Notes: a model not told the origin generated them from the letters alone. DNA of 64,000 bases from Thiodiazotropha sp050305975 (GCA_050305975.1 JBNLGI010000014.1:1-64000); one strand, 5' to 3'. Shown: positions 46,360-56,020, counted from the stretch's first letter. A program made the numbers and translations.

Positions 46360-46878
46360 ATGAAGAAGCCTGTCATCAATATCGCGGAGATCGAACTGCA
46401 GCCGCGCCCAGCCGCCTTTGCGCCGAGCGGCGAGACGGCGCAGCGCTTCGATGCGCGCATCGGCCAGATCGCGCCGCTGATCGGGGCGCGTCAGCTCGGT
46501 TACAACATCACTGCGGTGCCCCCGGGAAAGCGCGCCTTTCCCTTCCACAACCACCGGGTGAACGAGGAGATGTTCTTCATCCTCGAAGGCAGCGGCGAGT
46601 TGCGCTATGGCGACAGCACCTACCCGTTGCGACCCGGAGACGTCATTGCCTGTCCGGCAGGGGACCAGAGCCGAGCCCACAGCATGCTGAATACCGGAGA
46701 CAGCGAGTTGCGCTATCTGGCGGTCAGCACCAAGCTCACCCCGGAGATCGCCGAGTACCCGGACTCGGGCAAGTTCGGCGTGCTGGCCCAATTCGGTGAT
46801 GAATCGGGAGGTCAGCCGCGGATGTTCTACCATATCGCCCGCGAGGGCGGGGGTCTGGACTACTGGGAGGGGGAGTGA
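46360..46878 (+). CDS. Cupin-domain protein
   Basis: The 172-residue protein contains a cupin barrel with both motifs: FHNHRVNEEMFFILEGSGEL (motif 1, His, His and Glu metal ligands) and PLRPGDVIACPAGDQSRAHS (motif 2 with a late His). It lies 36 bases after the VOC gene and is preceded by GAGGAGG. Such cupins are metal-dependent isomerases, dioxygenases or sugar-binding proteins; context suggests metabolite detoxification. Confidence 0.88.
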   Translation: MKKPVINIAEIELQPRPAAFAPSGETAQRFDARIGQIAPLIGARQLGYNITAVPPGKRAFPFHNHRVNEEMFFILEGSGELRYGDSTYPLRPGDVIACPAGDQSRAHSMLNTGDSELRYLAVSTKLTPEIAEYPDSGKFGVLAQFGDESGGQPRMFYHIAREGGGLDYWEGE

Positions 46879-46884
46879 GCGCGT

Positions 46885-47454
46885 ATGAGCGGTAAAAGAC
46901 GCTGTGCCTGGGTTGGTGAGGAACCGCTCTACAGAGCCTACCACGACGAGGAGTGGGGGGTGCCCTGCTACGACGACCGTGCGCTGTTCGAGCTGCTGAT
47001 CCTGGAGGGTGCGCAGGCGGGGCTGTCCTGGATCACCATCCTGAAAAAGCGGGAAAACTACCGTCGCCTGTTCGACAATTTCGATGCCGTGAAGATCGCC
47101 CGCTACTCACCGAAAAAGATCGAGCGGCTGCTGCAGGATCCGGGTATCGTGCGCAACCGGCTCAAGGTCGAATCGACGGTCACCAACGCGCGAGCCTTTC
47201 TCGAAGTGCAAAAAGAGCCGGGTGGCTTCAGCGGTTTCATCTGGAGCTTCGTCGCTGGCAAGCCGATCAGGAACCAGCGGCGCTCGCTCGAGGATGTCCC
47301 GGTCTCGACGCCGGAGTCGGATGCCTTGTCGAAGGCGCTGAAGAAACGCGGCTTCAAATTCGTCGGCAGCACCATCTGCTATGCTTTCATGCAGGCGGCG
47401 GGTCTGGTGAACGATCACACCGTCGACTGCTTTTGCCGTCGGAGGGGGGGATAG
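46885..47454 (+). CDS. tag: DNA-3-methyladenine glycosylase I
   Basis: Tag removes N3-methyladenine from DNA. The 189-residue protein has RCAWVGEEPLYRAYHDEEWG at the start, LILEGAQAGLSWITILKKR (helix-hairpin part of the active site) and QAAGLVNDHTVDCFCR at the end. Cys7, His20, His178 and Cys182 line up with the zinc ligands Cys4, His17, His175 and Cys179 of the E. coli enzyme. It is six bases after the cupin gene and closes the operon. Confidence 0.95.
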   Translation: MSGKRRCAWVGEEPLYRAYHDEEWGVPCYDDRALFELLILEGAQAGLSWITILKKRENYRRLFDNFDAVKIARYSPKKIERLLQDPGIVRNRLKVESTVTNARAFLEVQKEPGGFSGFIWSFVAGKPIRNQRRSLEDVPVSTPESDALSKALKKRGFKFVGSTICYAFMQAAGLVNDHTVDCFCRRRGG

Positions 47455-47475
47455 CGGGCAGGCGCGGGAGTTCGG

Positions 47476-47916
47476 TCAGATACCGAATTTCACTTCGACA
47501 CTGCCATCGCGACGCGAGGTCAGCCACTGGTCGCCGTCCCACACCAGCTCATCGACAAAGGTTCCTGCCAGCAGTTGGCTGTCGGAGGATACCGGGCTGT
47601 CCGTCTCCTGCTTCGGTCCGGAAACCAGCCAGACACGGCTGACAGCCTTTACAAAATCCACTGTGACGATTTCAAACACGGAATTGCCCAGCAAGTGCGC
47701 GGTGGTTCGCGGCGGGCGGGCGCTCAGGGATGTCAGAATGGCATCACGCCCGACAATCGGATGCTGCGGATCGCTGGGGCGGGCCAACACTCCGTCCACG
47801 GTATAGCACAGGGCCAGACCCTCCCAGTCCTGGCGGTCCGTCAACAGACTGACCTTATTGAGATGCTGCTGGCATTCCCATTGAATGACAGCGCGCCGCA
47901 CGCGATCCGAATCCAT
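47476..47916 (-). CDS. SnoaL/NTF2-like protein
   Basis: The 146-residue protein is a cone-shaped NTF2 fold: N-terminal helix QWECQQHLNKVSLLTDRQDW, GLALCYTVDGVLARP, GRDAILTSL, then four strands (TAHLLGNSVFEIV, AVSRVWLVSG, GTFVDELVWDGDQWLTSRR). Relatives bind or transform hydrophobic small molecules; no catalytic Asp/His pair is evident. It faces the tag operon end to end. Confidence 0.75.
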   Translation of the reverse strand: MDSDRVRRAVIQWECQQHLNKVSLLTDRQDWEGLALCYTVDGVLARPSDPQHPIVGRDAILTSLSARPPRTTAHLLGNSVFEIVTVDFVKAVSRVWLVSGPKQETDSPVSSDSQLLAGTFVDELVWDGDQWLTSRRDGSVEVKFGI

Positions 47917-48145
47917 ATTGCCTCACTATTTGCGTCAGATGTTGGAAAGATTGTCGAGTCATCAACTGATGTGTTGGAAACCGGTGCATGATACTGAGTA
48001 AGGGATAAGTGAAGGAATGCCCGGGCGCCGTATCCGGCAGCCCGAGCCCCCCATCCTTTGCCTCAGGGCGGCTTGTGCCCGGGATTGGCGGAGTTCCCTG
48101 GAGAGTGCCTATCGCCGATGCTGCTACCGAGTCGTGCTAAGCCGG

Positions 48146-49801
48146 TCAGACCTGGAAGCGGTCCACCAGTAGCTTGAGTTGCCCGGCCAGCCTCGCCATG
48201 TCGTCACTGGCTGCCGCGGTCTGCTGCGCACCCGCTGCGGTCTGCTCGGCGACTTGGTTGATGTTGACAACGCTGCGATTGATATCGTCAGTGACCGAGT
48301 GCTGCTCATCGGCCGCTTGGGCGATCTGGGTGTTCATGCCGGAGATTTGCGCCACGGCCTCATTGATCGTGTTGAGCGCCTTGCCGGCGGCGGCGGCCTG
48401 CTCGACCCCGACTTGAGTGATCTCTTTGCCGCTCTGCATCACCTTCACGGCGCCGGCCGTTCCGGTCTGGAGTTTGGTGATCATCTCCTCGATCTCCCGG
48501 GTCGAGTTCTGGGTGCGGCCGGCCAGGGTGCGGACCTCATCCGCCACCACCGCAAATCCACGTCCCTGCTCTCCGGCACGGGCCGCCTCGATAGCGGCAT
48601 TGAGCGCCAACAGGTTGGTCTGCTCGGCAATGCCCTTGATGACGTCGAGTACGGCACTGATACCTTGGCTCTCCACTTCAAGCTGTTGGATCACCGAGGC
48701 CGCCGATTCCACCTCTCTGGCCAGATCGCCGATGGAGTCGATGACTCCATTGATCACCTGTTTGCCCTCATCGAAGGTGATGTCCGCCTTCCTGGCCGCC
48801 TCAGCCGCTTCTGCCGCGTTATGCGCCACCTCCTGTACTGTCGCACTCATCTGGGTTATCGCGGTAGCGACCTGACCGGTATCCGCGAGCTGTTGCTGGA
48901 TGCCGACCGTTGTCTGCGCGGTGATTGTCGAAGTCTCCTCAGAGGTCGCTGCCAGCTGTGACACCGAGTGCTTGAGCTCCACGATGGTATCGTGGAACTT
49001 GGCGGCCATCTGATTGAAGGCATTGGCGATGCGGCTGAGCTCGTCCCGGCCGCCGTACTGGATGCGCACACCGAGCTTGCCGCCAGCAAGCTGTGTCGCG
49101 GCCTGTTCTACCTCCCTGACGCCAAGGGAAATGCTGGAGATCGTGAAGTAGGCGAGAACCAGGCTGACCAGCGCGCCCGCCACCAGCGAGATGATGACGA
49201 GCGACACCGTGAAGCCGTATTTTGCCTCCATGTTCTCGAACAGCGAGCCTGCCTCCCGCTTCTGGATCTCGAGCAGTGCATTGGAGGCGTCTCGTATCTT
49301 CTCGACAGCCGGATTGATATCCTCAAAGACAACGAAACTGGCGTCTTGAAAATAGCCCGCTTTTAACTGCTGCAGGACACCCTCCACGCCCTTCTGCATA
49401 AATGTCTCAAGCGTGGCCTGTAACTCATCGGCGATCGGCTGCTCTTCCGGACTGAGCGACGAGGCGCTGAATTTCTCCCAGTTCTCGTTGAGTTGTTCGT
49501 AATTGTGATTGATCTGGTCAAGGTGCAGCGTCAGCGCATGGTCATGCATGGCGATGAAGGGAGAGGCGGAGCTATGTTGCAGTCCGAGCATCGATTGGGA
49601 GCGGATCGCTTCCACCTTTTCAAGGATCGCCACCAGCGTCTCTATCTTAGACATTTTCTGGTGGTAGAGCTCTTCGATCGCCCCATTGGCGCTTTTCATG
49701 CCGTAGAGACCTGCCAGGCCCACGAGAAGCGCCACCAGCAGCATCAGGGCGATAAGGAAAGAGAGGCGGAACTTGATCGGTAGATTCTTCAGAAGGGTCA
49801 T
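48146..49801 (-). CDS. Methyl-accepting chemotaxis protein
   Basis: The 551-residue receptor has TM1 (about 13-35), a four-helix-bundle ligand domain (36-190), TM2 (about 198-220), a HAMP domain and the signalling hairpin. The tip is GIAEQTNLLALNAAIEAARAG, which is the universal MCP signature. The C-terminus lacks an obvious CheR/CheB tether pentapeptide. A FliA (sigma-28) type promoter at 49901-49927 lies about 100 bases upstream, which ties it to flagellar gene control. The ligand is unknown. Confidence 0.95.
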   Translation of the reverse strand: MTLLKNLPIKFRLSFLIALMLLVALLVGLAGLYGMKSANGAIEELYHQKMSKIETLVAILEKVEAIRSQSMLGLQHSSASPFIAMHDHALTLHLDQINHNYEQLNENWEKFSASSLSPEEQPIADELQATLETFMQKGVEGVLQQLKAGYFQDASFVVFEDINPAVEKIRDASNALLEIQKREAGSLFENMEAKYGFTVSLVIISLVAGALVSLVLAYFTISSISLGVREVEQAATQLAGGKLGVRIQYGGRDELSRIANAFNQMAAKFHDTIVELKHSVSQLAATSEETSTITAQTTVGIQQQLADTGQVATAITQMSATVQEVAHNAAEAAEAARKADITFDEGKQVINGVIDSIGDLAREVESAASVIQQLEVESQGISAVLDVIKGIAEQTNLLALNAAIEAARAGEQGRGFAVVADEVRTLAGRTQNSTREIEEMITKLQTGTAGAVKVMQSGKEITQVGVEQAAAAGKALNTINEAVAQISGMNTQIAQAADEQHSVTDDINRSVVNINQVAEQTAAGAQQTAAASDDMARLAGQLKLLVDRFQV

Positions 49802-50147
49802 CTCTTCACACCATGTCGTATTGGCTTGTCAAAGCTCCGCCTCAGAGGTTGTTCATTTTTGGTAAAAATGCAGGGGGGAGCGTCAGCTTGCTGAATGAGC
49901 CTATCGGCAACATATCAAGAAACTTTATATTTGTTGCCTGGCCGTCCGGGACGCCGGAACCGGTATTGACCCCGTGGGGTGAACGCAGATGGTTACGATA
50001 TGAGAAAACTTTCGAACCGTTGCTGGTAACTGCAGTCAGGGTGTGCTTAGGCCCCAAAGTTTGGGAAAGGCGGGTTCACCCGGCCGGAGCCCCGTAGATG
50101 AGGCATTGTCAGGGTTAGGGTTGGCTAGAAGGCTCCAGACTGCCCGT
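49802..50147. other. Gene-free leader of the chemoreceptor gene
   Basis: No plausible gene. It contains the sigma-28 promoter (49901-49927) of the chemoreceptor. A short palindrome CCCAAAGTTTGGG lies at 50053-50065, which may end the aroE transcript arriving from the right. Confidence 0.55.
49901..49927 (-). promoter_or_regulatory. FliA (sigma-28) promoter
   Basis: On the minus strand the sequence reads TAAA, exactly 15 bases, GCCGATAG, one change from the consensus TAAA-N15-GCCGATAA. It lies about 100 bases before the chemoreceptor start. Confidence 0.85.
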
Positions 50148-50963
50148 TTAATGTTCACGTAGCATGGCGATAACCGGCGCCGTCTCGGGCAGTATGCCGC
50201 GCCAGAGGAAGAAGGACTCGGCCGCCTGTTCCACCAGCATGCCGAGACCGTCGAGAGAACGGGCAGCACCCTGCTCCCGGCCCCATTGCTGGAAGGGGGT
50301 GGCCTTACGGCTGTAGAGCATGTCGTAGCACCAGCAACCCTTGTCCAGCACTTCGGCGTGGATGGCCGGCACCTCGCCGGTGAGACCGGAGGAGGTGCCG
50401 TTGATGACGAGGTCGAAGCGCATGCCCTCGAGTTCGTCGAAGCCGCAGCCCGCTACCTGTCCATAGTGGGCGAGCCCCTGGGCCAGGGAGTAGGCCTTGG
50501 CGGCGGTGCGGTTGGCGATGATGATTCGCTTCGGCTGCTGTTCCAGCAAGGGACGCATAACGCCGCGCACGGCGCCGCCGGCGCCGAGCATCAGGATGCG
50601 CTTGCCTTTGAAGCGGAAGCCCTGGTTGACCGAGAGGTCGCGGACCAGGCCGACACCGTCGGTGTTGTCGCCCCGCAGTCGGTTGTCGTCCAGCCGTATC
50701 AGGGTGTTGACCGCGCCGGCGGTATGGGCCCGTGGGCTCAGTTCGTCGGCCAGACGCCAGGCCTGTTCCTTGAAGGGGACGGTGACATTGAGGCCGCGTC
50801 CGCCTTCAGCCAGGAACCGGCGCACGTCGCCTTCGAAGTTGTCCAGATCCCCAAGGATGCGGCCGTACTCGATCGCCTCGCCGGTCTGGCGTGCGAAGGC
50901 GGCGTGGATCTCAGGGGATTTGCTGTGTTCGATGGGGTTGCCGATGACGGCGTATTTATCCAT
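50148..50963 (-). CDS. aroE: Shikimate dehydrogenase
   Basis: AroE reduces 3-dehydroshikimate with NADPH in aromatic amino acid synthesis. The 271-residue protein begins MDKYAVIGNPIEHSKSPEIH, has LNVTVPFKEQA with the catalytic Lys, the GDNTDGVGL motif with catalytic Asp, and the nucleotide loop MLGAGGAVRGV followed by ANRTAAKA. Length is standard. A repeat-rich gap and hemB lie upstream on the same strand. Confidence 0.96.
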   Translation of the reverse strand: MDKYAVIGNPIEHSKSPEIHAAFARQTGEAIEYGRILGDLDNFEGDVRRFLAEGGRGLNVTVPFKEQAWRLADELSPRAHTAGAVNTLIRLDDNRLRGDNTDGVGLVRDLSVNQGFRFKGKRILMLGAGGAVRGVMRPLLEQQPKRIIIANRTAAKAYSLAQGLAHYGQVAGCGFDELEGMRFDLVINGTSSGLTGEVPAIHAEVLDKGCWCYDMLYSRKATPFQQWGREQGAARSLDGLGMLVEQAAESFFLWRGILPETAPVIAMLREH

Positions 50964-51318
50964 AGCGGCGCTTCTTTCCTCTTACTGGCGGATGAGTTGG
51001 GTTGCTGGGATTATTTCGAGCCTGGCCGTGGGGGTGTTGAGTTATGAGTGTTAAGTTTTGAGTGGGTGGTGTTCGCTTCGCTCACGTTGTTAACTCGCCC
51101 TCTCCCTGGCCCTCTCCCGGTGGGAGAGGGAATGCACATTTCGGGTTGAGTGGTAGCTTTGTGGTTTCAGTGGACAATCCTGATGCGACTGGCTGCTTTT
51201 GATGGATATTCCCCTCTCCCCATGGGAGAGGGCCAGGGAGAGGGTAATCTAAATAAACCATGCGGCCTCGCCGCACACAACTCAACTCAAAACTTAAAAC
51301 TCATCACTCAAAACTCTC
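50964..51318. repeat. Composite inverted repeat between hemB and aroE
   Basis: Two 33-base units, 51098-51130 and 51212-51244, are inverted copies built of CCCTCTCCC and GGCCCTCTCCC blocks with a self-complementary end; they differ only in three central bases (GGT or ATG). They are flanked by inverted A/T-rich arms sharing TTAAGTTTTGAGT (51051-51063 and, inverted, 51285-51297). The unit resembles the widespread CTCTCCC/GGGAGAG dispersed palindromes of proteobacteria. The whole block could form a large stem. No gene is present. Confidence 0.8.
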
Positions 51319-52326
<1,008 letters not shown>

Positions 52327-52415
52327 GGGCTGGCCTCTGACGCTTGGGAAAAAAGCTAAAGATAACCTATCATGCACGCCCCAAACCACCGATCAGGCAG
52401 ATTAGAGCTGTCCAC

Positions 52416-52796
52416 ATGAGCCATCAACCCTCGACATCCCCCTATATCTACGACGTGGACGAGGCCACCTACGACGAGAAGGTGATCCAGGCCTCGCACC
52501 GGCAACCCATTCTGGTCGACTTCTGGGCCGAGTGGTGCGCGCCCTGCCTCTCCCTGTCGCCGGCCCTGGAGCGGGTGATCGGCGAACTGGAAGGGCTGGT
52601 GCTGCTGGCCAAGGTCGAGGTTGACGACAATATGCATCTGGCCGGGCACTACCGTCTGCGGGGCTTTCCCACCGTGATCCTGTTCCTCGATGGTGAGGAG
52701 ATCGGACGTTTCCATGGCTCACGCGCCAGCCATTGGTTGAGACAGTGGATCGAGGAGCATCTGGGCGACTACCTTGGCCAGGCCAGCGGCGGCTGA
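52416..52796 (+). CDS. Thioredoxin-family protein
   Basis: The 126-residue cytoplasmic protein has the thioredoxin motif FWAEWCAPC (Cys41 and Cys44) and the cis-Pro segment LRGFPTVILFLDGEE. It would act as a general disulfide reductase or specific redox partner. I start at ATG 52416 (MSHQPSTSPYIYD); the open frame begins earlier, inside the hemB leader. It lies divergent from hemB. Confidence 0.9.
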   Translation: MSHQPSTSPYIYDVDEATYDEKVIQASHRQPILVDFWAEWCAPCLSLSPALERVIGELEGLVLLAKVEVDDNMHLAGHYRLRGFPTVILFLDGEEIGRFHGSRASHWLRQWIEEHLGDYLGQASGG

Positions 52797-53069
52797 GAAA
52801 CTGGTATTGTGAATCTGCTTCACATATTTTGACTGAAGTGGGTCGATGCTTCCGAATCCTCAAATAAATTAGCTTGTATTCAATAGGTTAAGTCAAATTT
52901 TTGTTTTTGAATAAATCGAAAATATTAGCTAAAGATCTTACCGGAGTTGCCGAAATCCTAAGTAACAGCAGTTTTAATGGTTTCGATCCTCCTCCGGCGC
53001 TAATAACAAGCGCATTGAACCCACCCCGCCTCCCCCGGGTGGGTTTTTTTTAATCTCCCAAAGGTCGAC
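52797..53069. other. A/T-rich gene-free stretch ending in a strong terminator
   Basis: The part 52850-52940 is much more A/T-rich than its surroundings. CCGGAG (52941-52946) can pair with CTCCGG (52992-52997), and a terminator follows at 53018-53051. It may be the long 3' end of the thioredoxin transcript or a separate small RNA. No ORF with a ribosome site is seen. Confidence 0.5.
53018..53051 (+). terminator. Intrinsic terminator
   Basis: AACCCACCC and GGGTGGGTT form a 9-bp stem around a 10-base loop, followed by a run of T residues to 53051. It ends a rightward transcript more than 200 bases after the thioredoxin stop. Confidence 0.85.
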
Positions 53070-53636
53070 TCAATCCCGCAGGGTGGCGCCGGTGAGGGCG
53101 TCTCGGATCATCGTGGGCCGGGCCAGGCCGCCGGTCTCTCCGTGCAGCACCATGTCGATGTTTCCCCCGCAGCGGAGTCGGGCCTGTAGCGGATTGCGTG
53201 CAGGTGGCCGCCCGCTGAGATTGGCGCTGGTCGAGACCAGCGGCATGCCGACACTACGGCACAGGGCCGCCGCGACGGGATGGGCGGTAACCCGCATGGC
53301 CAGGGTGGTGTGGTCGCCTGTCAGCCATTTGGGTACCCAGGCGGCCGCCGGTAGCAGCCAGGTATAGGGTCCGGGCCAGTGCTGCAGCACCTGTGCCAGC
53401 CGTTCGCGCGGAAGCTCGCCGACGTAGGGCGCCAGGCGTTCGAAGTCGTCAGCAATCAGAATCACCCCCTTTTTCACATCGCGGCGCTTGAGCGCCAGCA
53501 GTCGCATAACCGCCCGCTCATCCAGGGGATCACAGCCGAGTCCGAAGACTGATTCGGTCGGATAGGAGAGGATTCCACCTTGCCGTAACAGATGGGCGGC
53601 CAATCTCAATCGCCAGGGTTGCGGGGTGCTGGACAT
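53070..53636 (-). CDS. tsaC: Threonylcarbamoyl-AMP synthase (Sua5/YrdC family)
   Basis: TsaC makes threonylcarbamoyl-AMP for the t6A modification of tRNA. From ATG 53636 the protein has 188 residues (E. coli 190). It has the motifs GGILSYPTESVFGLGCDP, LLALKRRDVKKG (KR motif), WPGPYTWLLPA and VSTSANLSGRPPA. The short length indicates the TsaC rather than the longer Sua5 form. The alternative upstream start at 53690 adds non-conserved residues. Confidence 0.94.
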   Translation of the reverse strand: MSSTPQPWRLRLAAHLLRQGGILSYPTESVFGLGCDPLDERAVMRLLALKRRDVKKGVILIADDFERLAPYVGELPRERLAQVLQHWPGPYTWLLPAAAWVPKWLTGDHTTLAMRVTAHPVAAALCRSVGMPLVSTSANLSGRPPARNPLQARLRCGGNIDMVLHGETGGLARPTMIRDALTGATLRD

Positions 53637-53842
53637 GCTCGTCAAACAGGGAAGATAGGGGTCACATTGATCGCCATGACGATACCTCAAGGGCCATGCG
53701 GCAACAAATAGTTCCTATTTTTGGGGTTACAGTAATACGCTAGTTTGTGGAATAGTTACGTCAGCGCGCTACGCTGTGGAGATCGCAACGTGGGCGTATG
53801 CGGCCGGGGGAGAGGCCGTTACCGCCAGAGGTGACTGTGTGA

Positions 53843-55267
53843 ATGTTTGATCGCAAAGCCATTCATCGCTTGTTTCTGCTGCTCTGTCTGATGAGTCCGG
53901 GACTCGTCAGCAGCCAGCCCATGCGTTACAGCATGGCGGAGAAGCAGTGGCTCAATCAGCATCAGACGCTGCACATCGGGGTCGTCGAGCTGGCGCCGCC
54001 GCTGCTCTCCTATGCCGGCGGCAGTAATCCGCAAGGACTGGTGGCCGACTACCTCAGGGCGGTGGCGCTGCATCTTGGATTACAGCTGGAGATCACCCGA
54101 TATCCCGACACTGCGGAACTCACAAAGGCACTGCGTGACGGGGATGTGGATGTGCTGGGTGCCTGGCCGCCGGGCGATGAGACTGGGCTGGCGGTATCGT
54201 TCACTCGTGCTTACCTGACGCTGCCGGTGGCGCTCTACGGCGCCGAAGAGATCCCCGCCGCAGGTCTAGGCGGTCTGCACGATGAGCTCATCGCTGTGGT
54301 GGAGGGGAGCGTTTGGGAGCAGCTGCATCTGATTGCCCCCGAATTGAGAGTGGCGACTTTTACCGACCTCGAGGAGGCGTTGCGGGCGGCGGCCGACGGC
54401 CGGACCTTCGCCTATCTGGGGGATGCCGCGAGCGCCGATTACCTGTTGAAGCGCACACCGATCAACGATCTTGAACTCCAGCAACAGCTCGATCTCTCCT
54501 ACGATTTGGCGCTGGCCACCCGGAGCGGGGATGCGCCGCTGCTCGGCCTGCTGCAGAAAGGACTGGATCGCATCGGAGCCGACGAGCTGCAGGAGATCTG
54601 GCACCGCTGGCCCGGCGTGGAGCGTCCGCAACAGTATTCGGCGGAGCTGCCCGCCCTATGGCTTTGGTTGCCCCTGCTGTTGGCCTGGAGCGCGCTCCTG
54701 GTGTGGGGCGTCAACCGCTATATGGCCTACAAGGAATCCCTCAGGCACGCAAAATTGAAGCGGGCGATCCGACATTTTCAGCGGCGTGAAAAGCGGCTCA
54801 AGGAGAAGCTGCTGGAACTCAAGCGCAAGACGCTGGGATACAGGGCGGAGAGCCGGCAGCAGCGCGAGCGGCAACGTCTGGTGGACGAGGTCATGCCGAG
54901 CGCCGCCTGGGTCTGGGAACCGGCGGCAGCCTGTTGTCATTGGGATGAGCAGATGTTTGCCCTATTCCGGCAGGATCCGGAACAGTTCGAACCGACTCCG
55001 GAAGCGATACTCGAACTGGTGCATGAGGAGGACCGGGACAAAGTCGCCTCCCTTTTCCGCGAGTCGGAGGAGGAGAACGAGCTGCGTATCAGTTATCGTC
55101 TGATCGTGCCGGACGCAGGCGTCAGGTGGATGCTCGATTTCAGCAACTACTGTATCGATCGGACGGGCGACGGCGGCGAACAGCGGGTCGGACTCTGCTG
55201 GGATGTCACCGATTATCTGGATTCCGAGCTGCGGGAGCTGTGGGCGCAACCGGTCGAAAGCTCATGA
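53843..55267 (+). CDS. Periplasmic-solute-binding plus PAS sensor without output domain
   Basis: The 474-residue protein has a signal peptide (about 1-24) and a SBP_bac_3 domain (about 40-255; LHIGVVELAPPLLSYAGG, GLVADYLRAVALHLGL, RDGDVDVLGAW). One TM helix (about 272-292) and a basic coiled coil (about 300-350) lead to a PAS domain (about 355-465). Hybrid kinases and GGDEF proteins of BvgS type share this layout, but here nothing follows the PAS. AGAGGTG precedes ATG 53843. It may pass its signal by protein contact, or it is a shortened receptor. Confidence 0.78.
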   Translation: MFDRKAIHRLFLLLCLMSPGLVSSQPMRYSMAEKQWLNQHQTLHIGVVELAPPLLSYAGGSNPQGLVADYLRAVALHLGLQLEITRYPDTAELTKALRDGDVDVLGAWPPGDETGLAVSFTRAYLTLPVALYGAEEIPAAGLGGLHDELIAVVEGSVWEQLHLIAPELRVATFTDLEEALRAAADGRTFAYLGDAASADYLLKRTPINDLELQQQLDLSYDLALATRSGDAPLLGLLQKGLDRIGADELQEIWHRWPGVERPQQYSAELPALWLWLPLLLAWSALLVWGVNRYMAYKESLRHAKLKRAIRHFQRREKRLKEKLLELKRKTLGYRAESRQQRERQRLVDEVMPSAAWVWEPAAACCHWDEQMFALFRQDPEQFEPTPEAILELVHEEDRDKVASLFRESEEENELRISYRLIVPDAGVRWMLDFSNYCIDRTGDGGEQRVGLCWDVTDYLDSELRELWAQPVESS

Positions 55268-55414
55268 CTTGAAGTCGGGTTCATATCATCCCCGGACTCA
55301 AATATGATAGCGTTTCGGAATCAACGGGTGCCCGTTTACCATCGTCTTCGCCAGAGGCACCTTTCGAAGACGTTACTGTCACATGCTGCATCAGTCTCAG
55401 CCAGGAATTCAGCG

Positions 55415-56020
55415 ATGATCAGGTTAACCGCCCTGCTTCTGTTTGGTCTGCTCTTTACCGCCACCCTGTCGGCCGCGGCCACCGTCACCCCCAGTGACCG
55501 TATCAAGGAGACCGTGGATAACGTGTTGGCGGTGCTGCAAAATCCCGATCTCGACGGGACCCAGCGTCGCGATCAGGTGCGGGAGATCGTCAGACAGCGT
55601 TTCGACTACGAATCCATGTCCCAGGTCATCCTCGCCACCAACTGGCGTAACGCCACCCCCTCGCAGCGTGAACAGTTCATCACCCTGTTCCGTGAACTGC
55701 TGGAGCAGACCTACTTCTCTGCCATGGACAGCTACGACAATCAGACGGTGCGTATGGGGCTGGAGCGACAGAAAGGCAAGCTCGCCGAAGTGCAGACCTT
55801 CATCACCTCCGCCAGCAAGGAGGTCCCGGTCAGCTACAAGCTGCGCCTGCGTAACGATGACTGGTTCGCCTATGATGTCACTGTGGATGGTGTCAGCCTG
55901 GTCAGCAACTACCGGACGTCCTTTCGCAATCTGGTGAAAGAGAAAGGCATGGACGGGTTGCTCGCCGAGCTGGCGGAAAAAGTGGCGACACTCAAGACGA
56001 AAAACAAACAGGACCAGTAG
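55415..56020 (+). CDS. mlaC: MlaC/Ttg2D-family phospholipid-binding periplasmic protein
   Basis: MlaC carries phospholipids between outer and inner membranes. From ATG 55415 (MIRLTALLLFGLLFTATLSA signal) it has 201 residues. The domain shows RREIVRQRFDYESMSQVIL-like and LATNWRNATPSQREQFITLF segments and FAYDVTVDGVSLVSNYRTSF, all typical. The other mla genes (mlaFEDB) are not adjacent, so it is a lone copy here. The frame is open upstream, but no signal peptide would result. Confidence 0.9.
   Translation: MIRLTALLLFGLLFTATLSAAATVTPSDRIKETVDNVLAVLQNPDLDGTQRRDQVREIVRQRFDYESMSQVILATNWRNATPSQREQFITLFRELLEQTYFSAMDSYDNQTVRMGLERQKGKLAEVQTFITSASKEVPVSYKLRLRNDDWFAYDVTVDGVSLVSNYRTSFRNLVKEKGMDGLLAELAEKVATLKTKNKQDQ

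Noticed and set aside
49813..50097. 94-codon plus-strand ORF upstream of the chemoreceptor
   Set aside because: Overlaps the sigma-28 promoter, lacks a ribosome site and has no recognisable domain.
50964..51318. CRISPR-like array between hemB and aroE
   Set aside because: Only two inverted copies, no direct repeats with regular spacers and no cas genes.
52941..52999. tRNA-like end (GGTTTCGATCC with CTCCGG pairing to CCGGAG)
   Set aside because: Only about 57 bases between the paired ends, no proper T stem, D arm or anticodon arm; not a tRNA gene.
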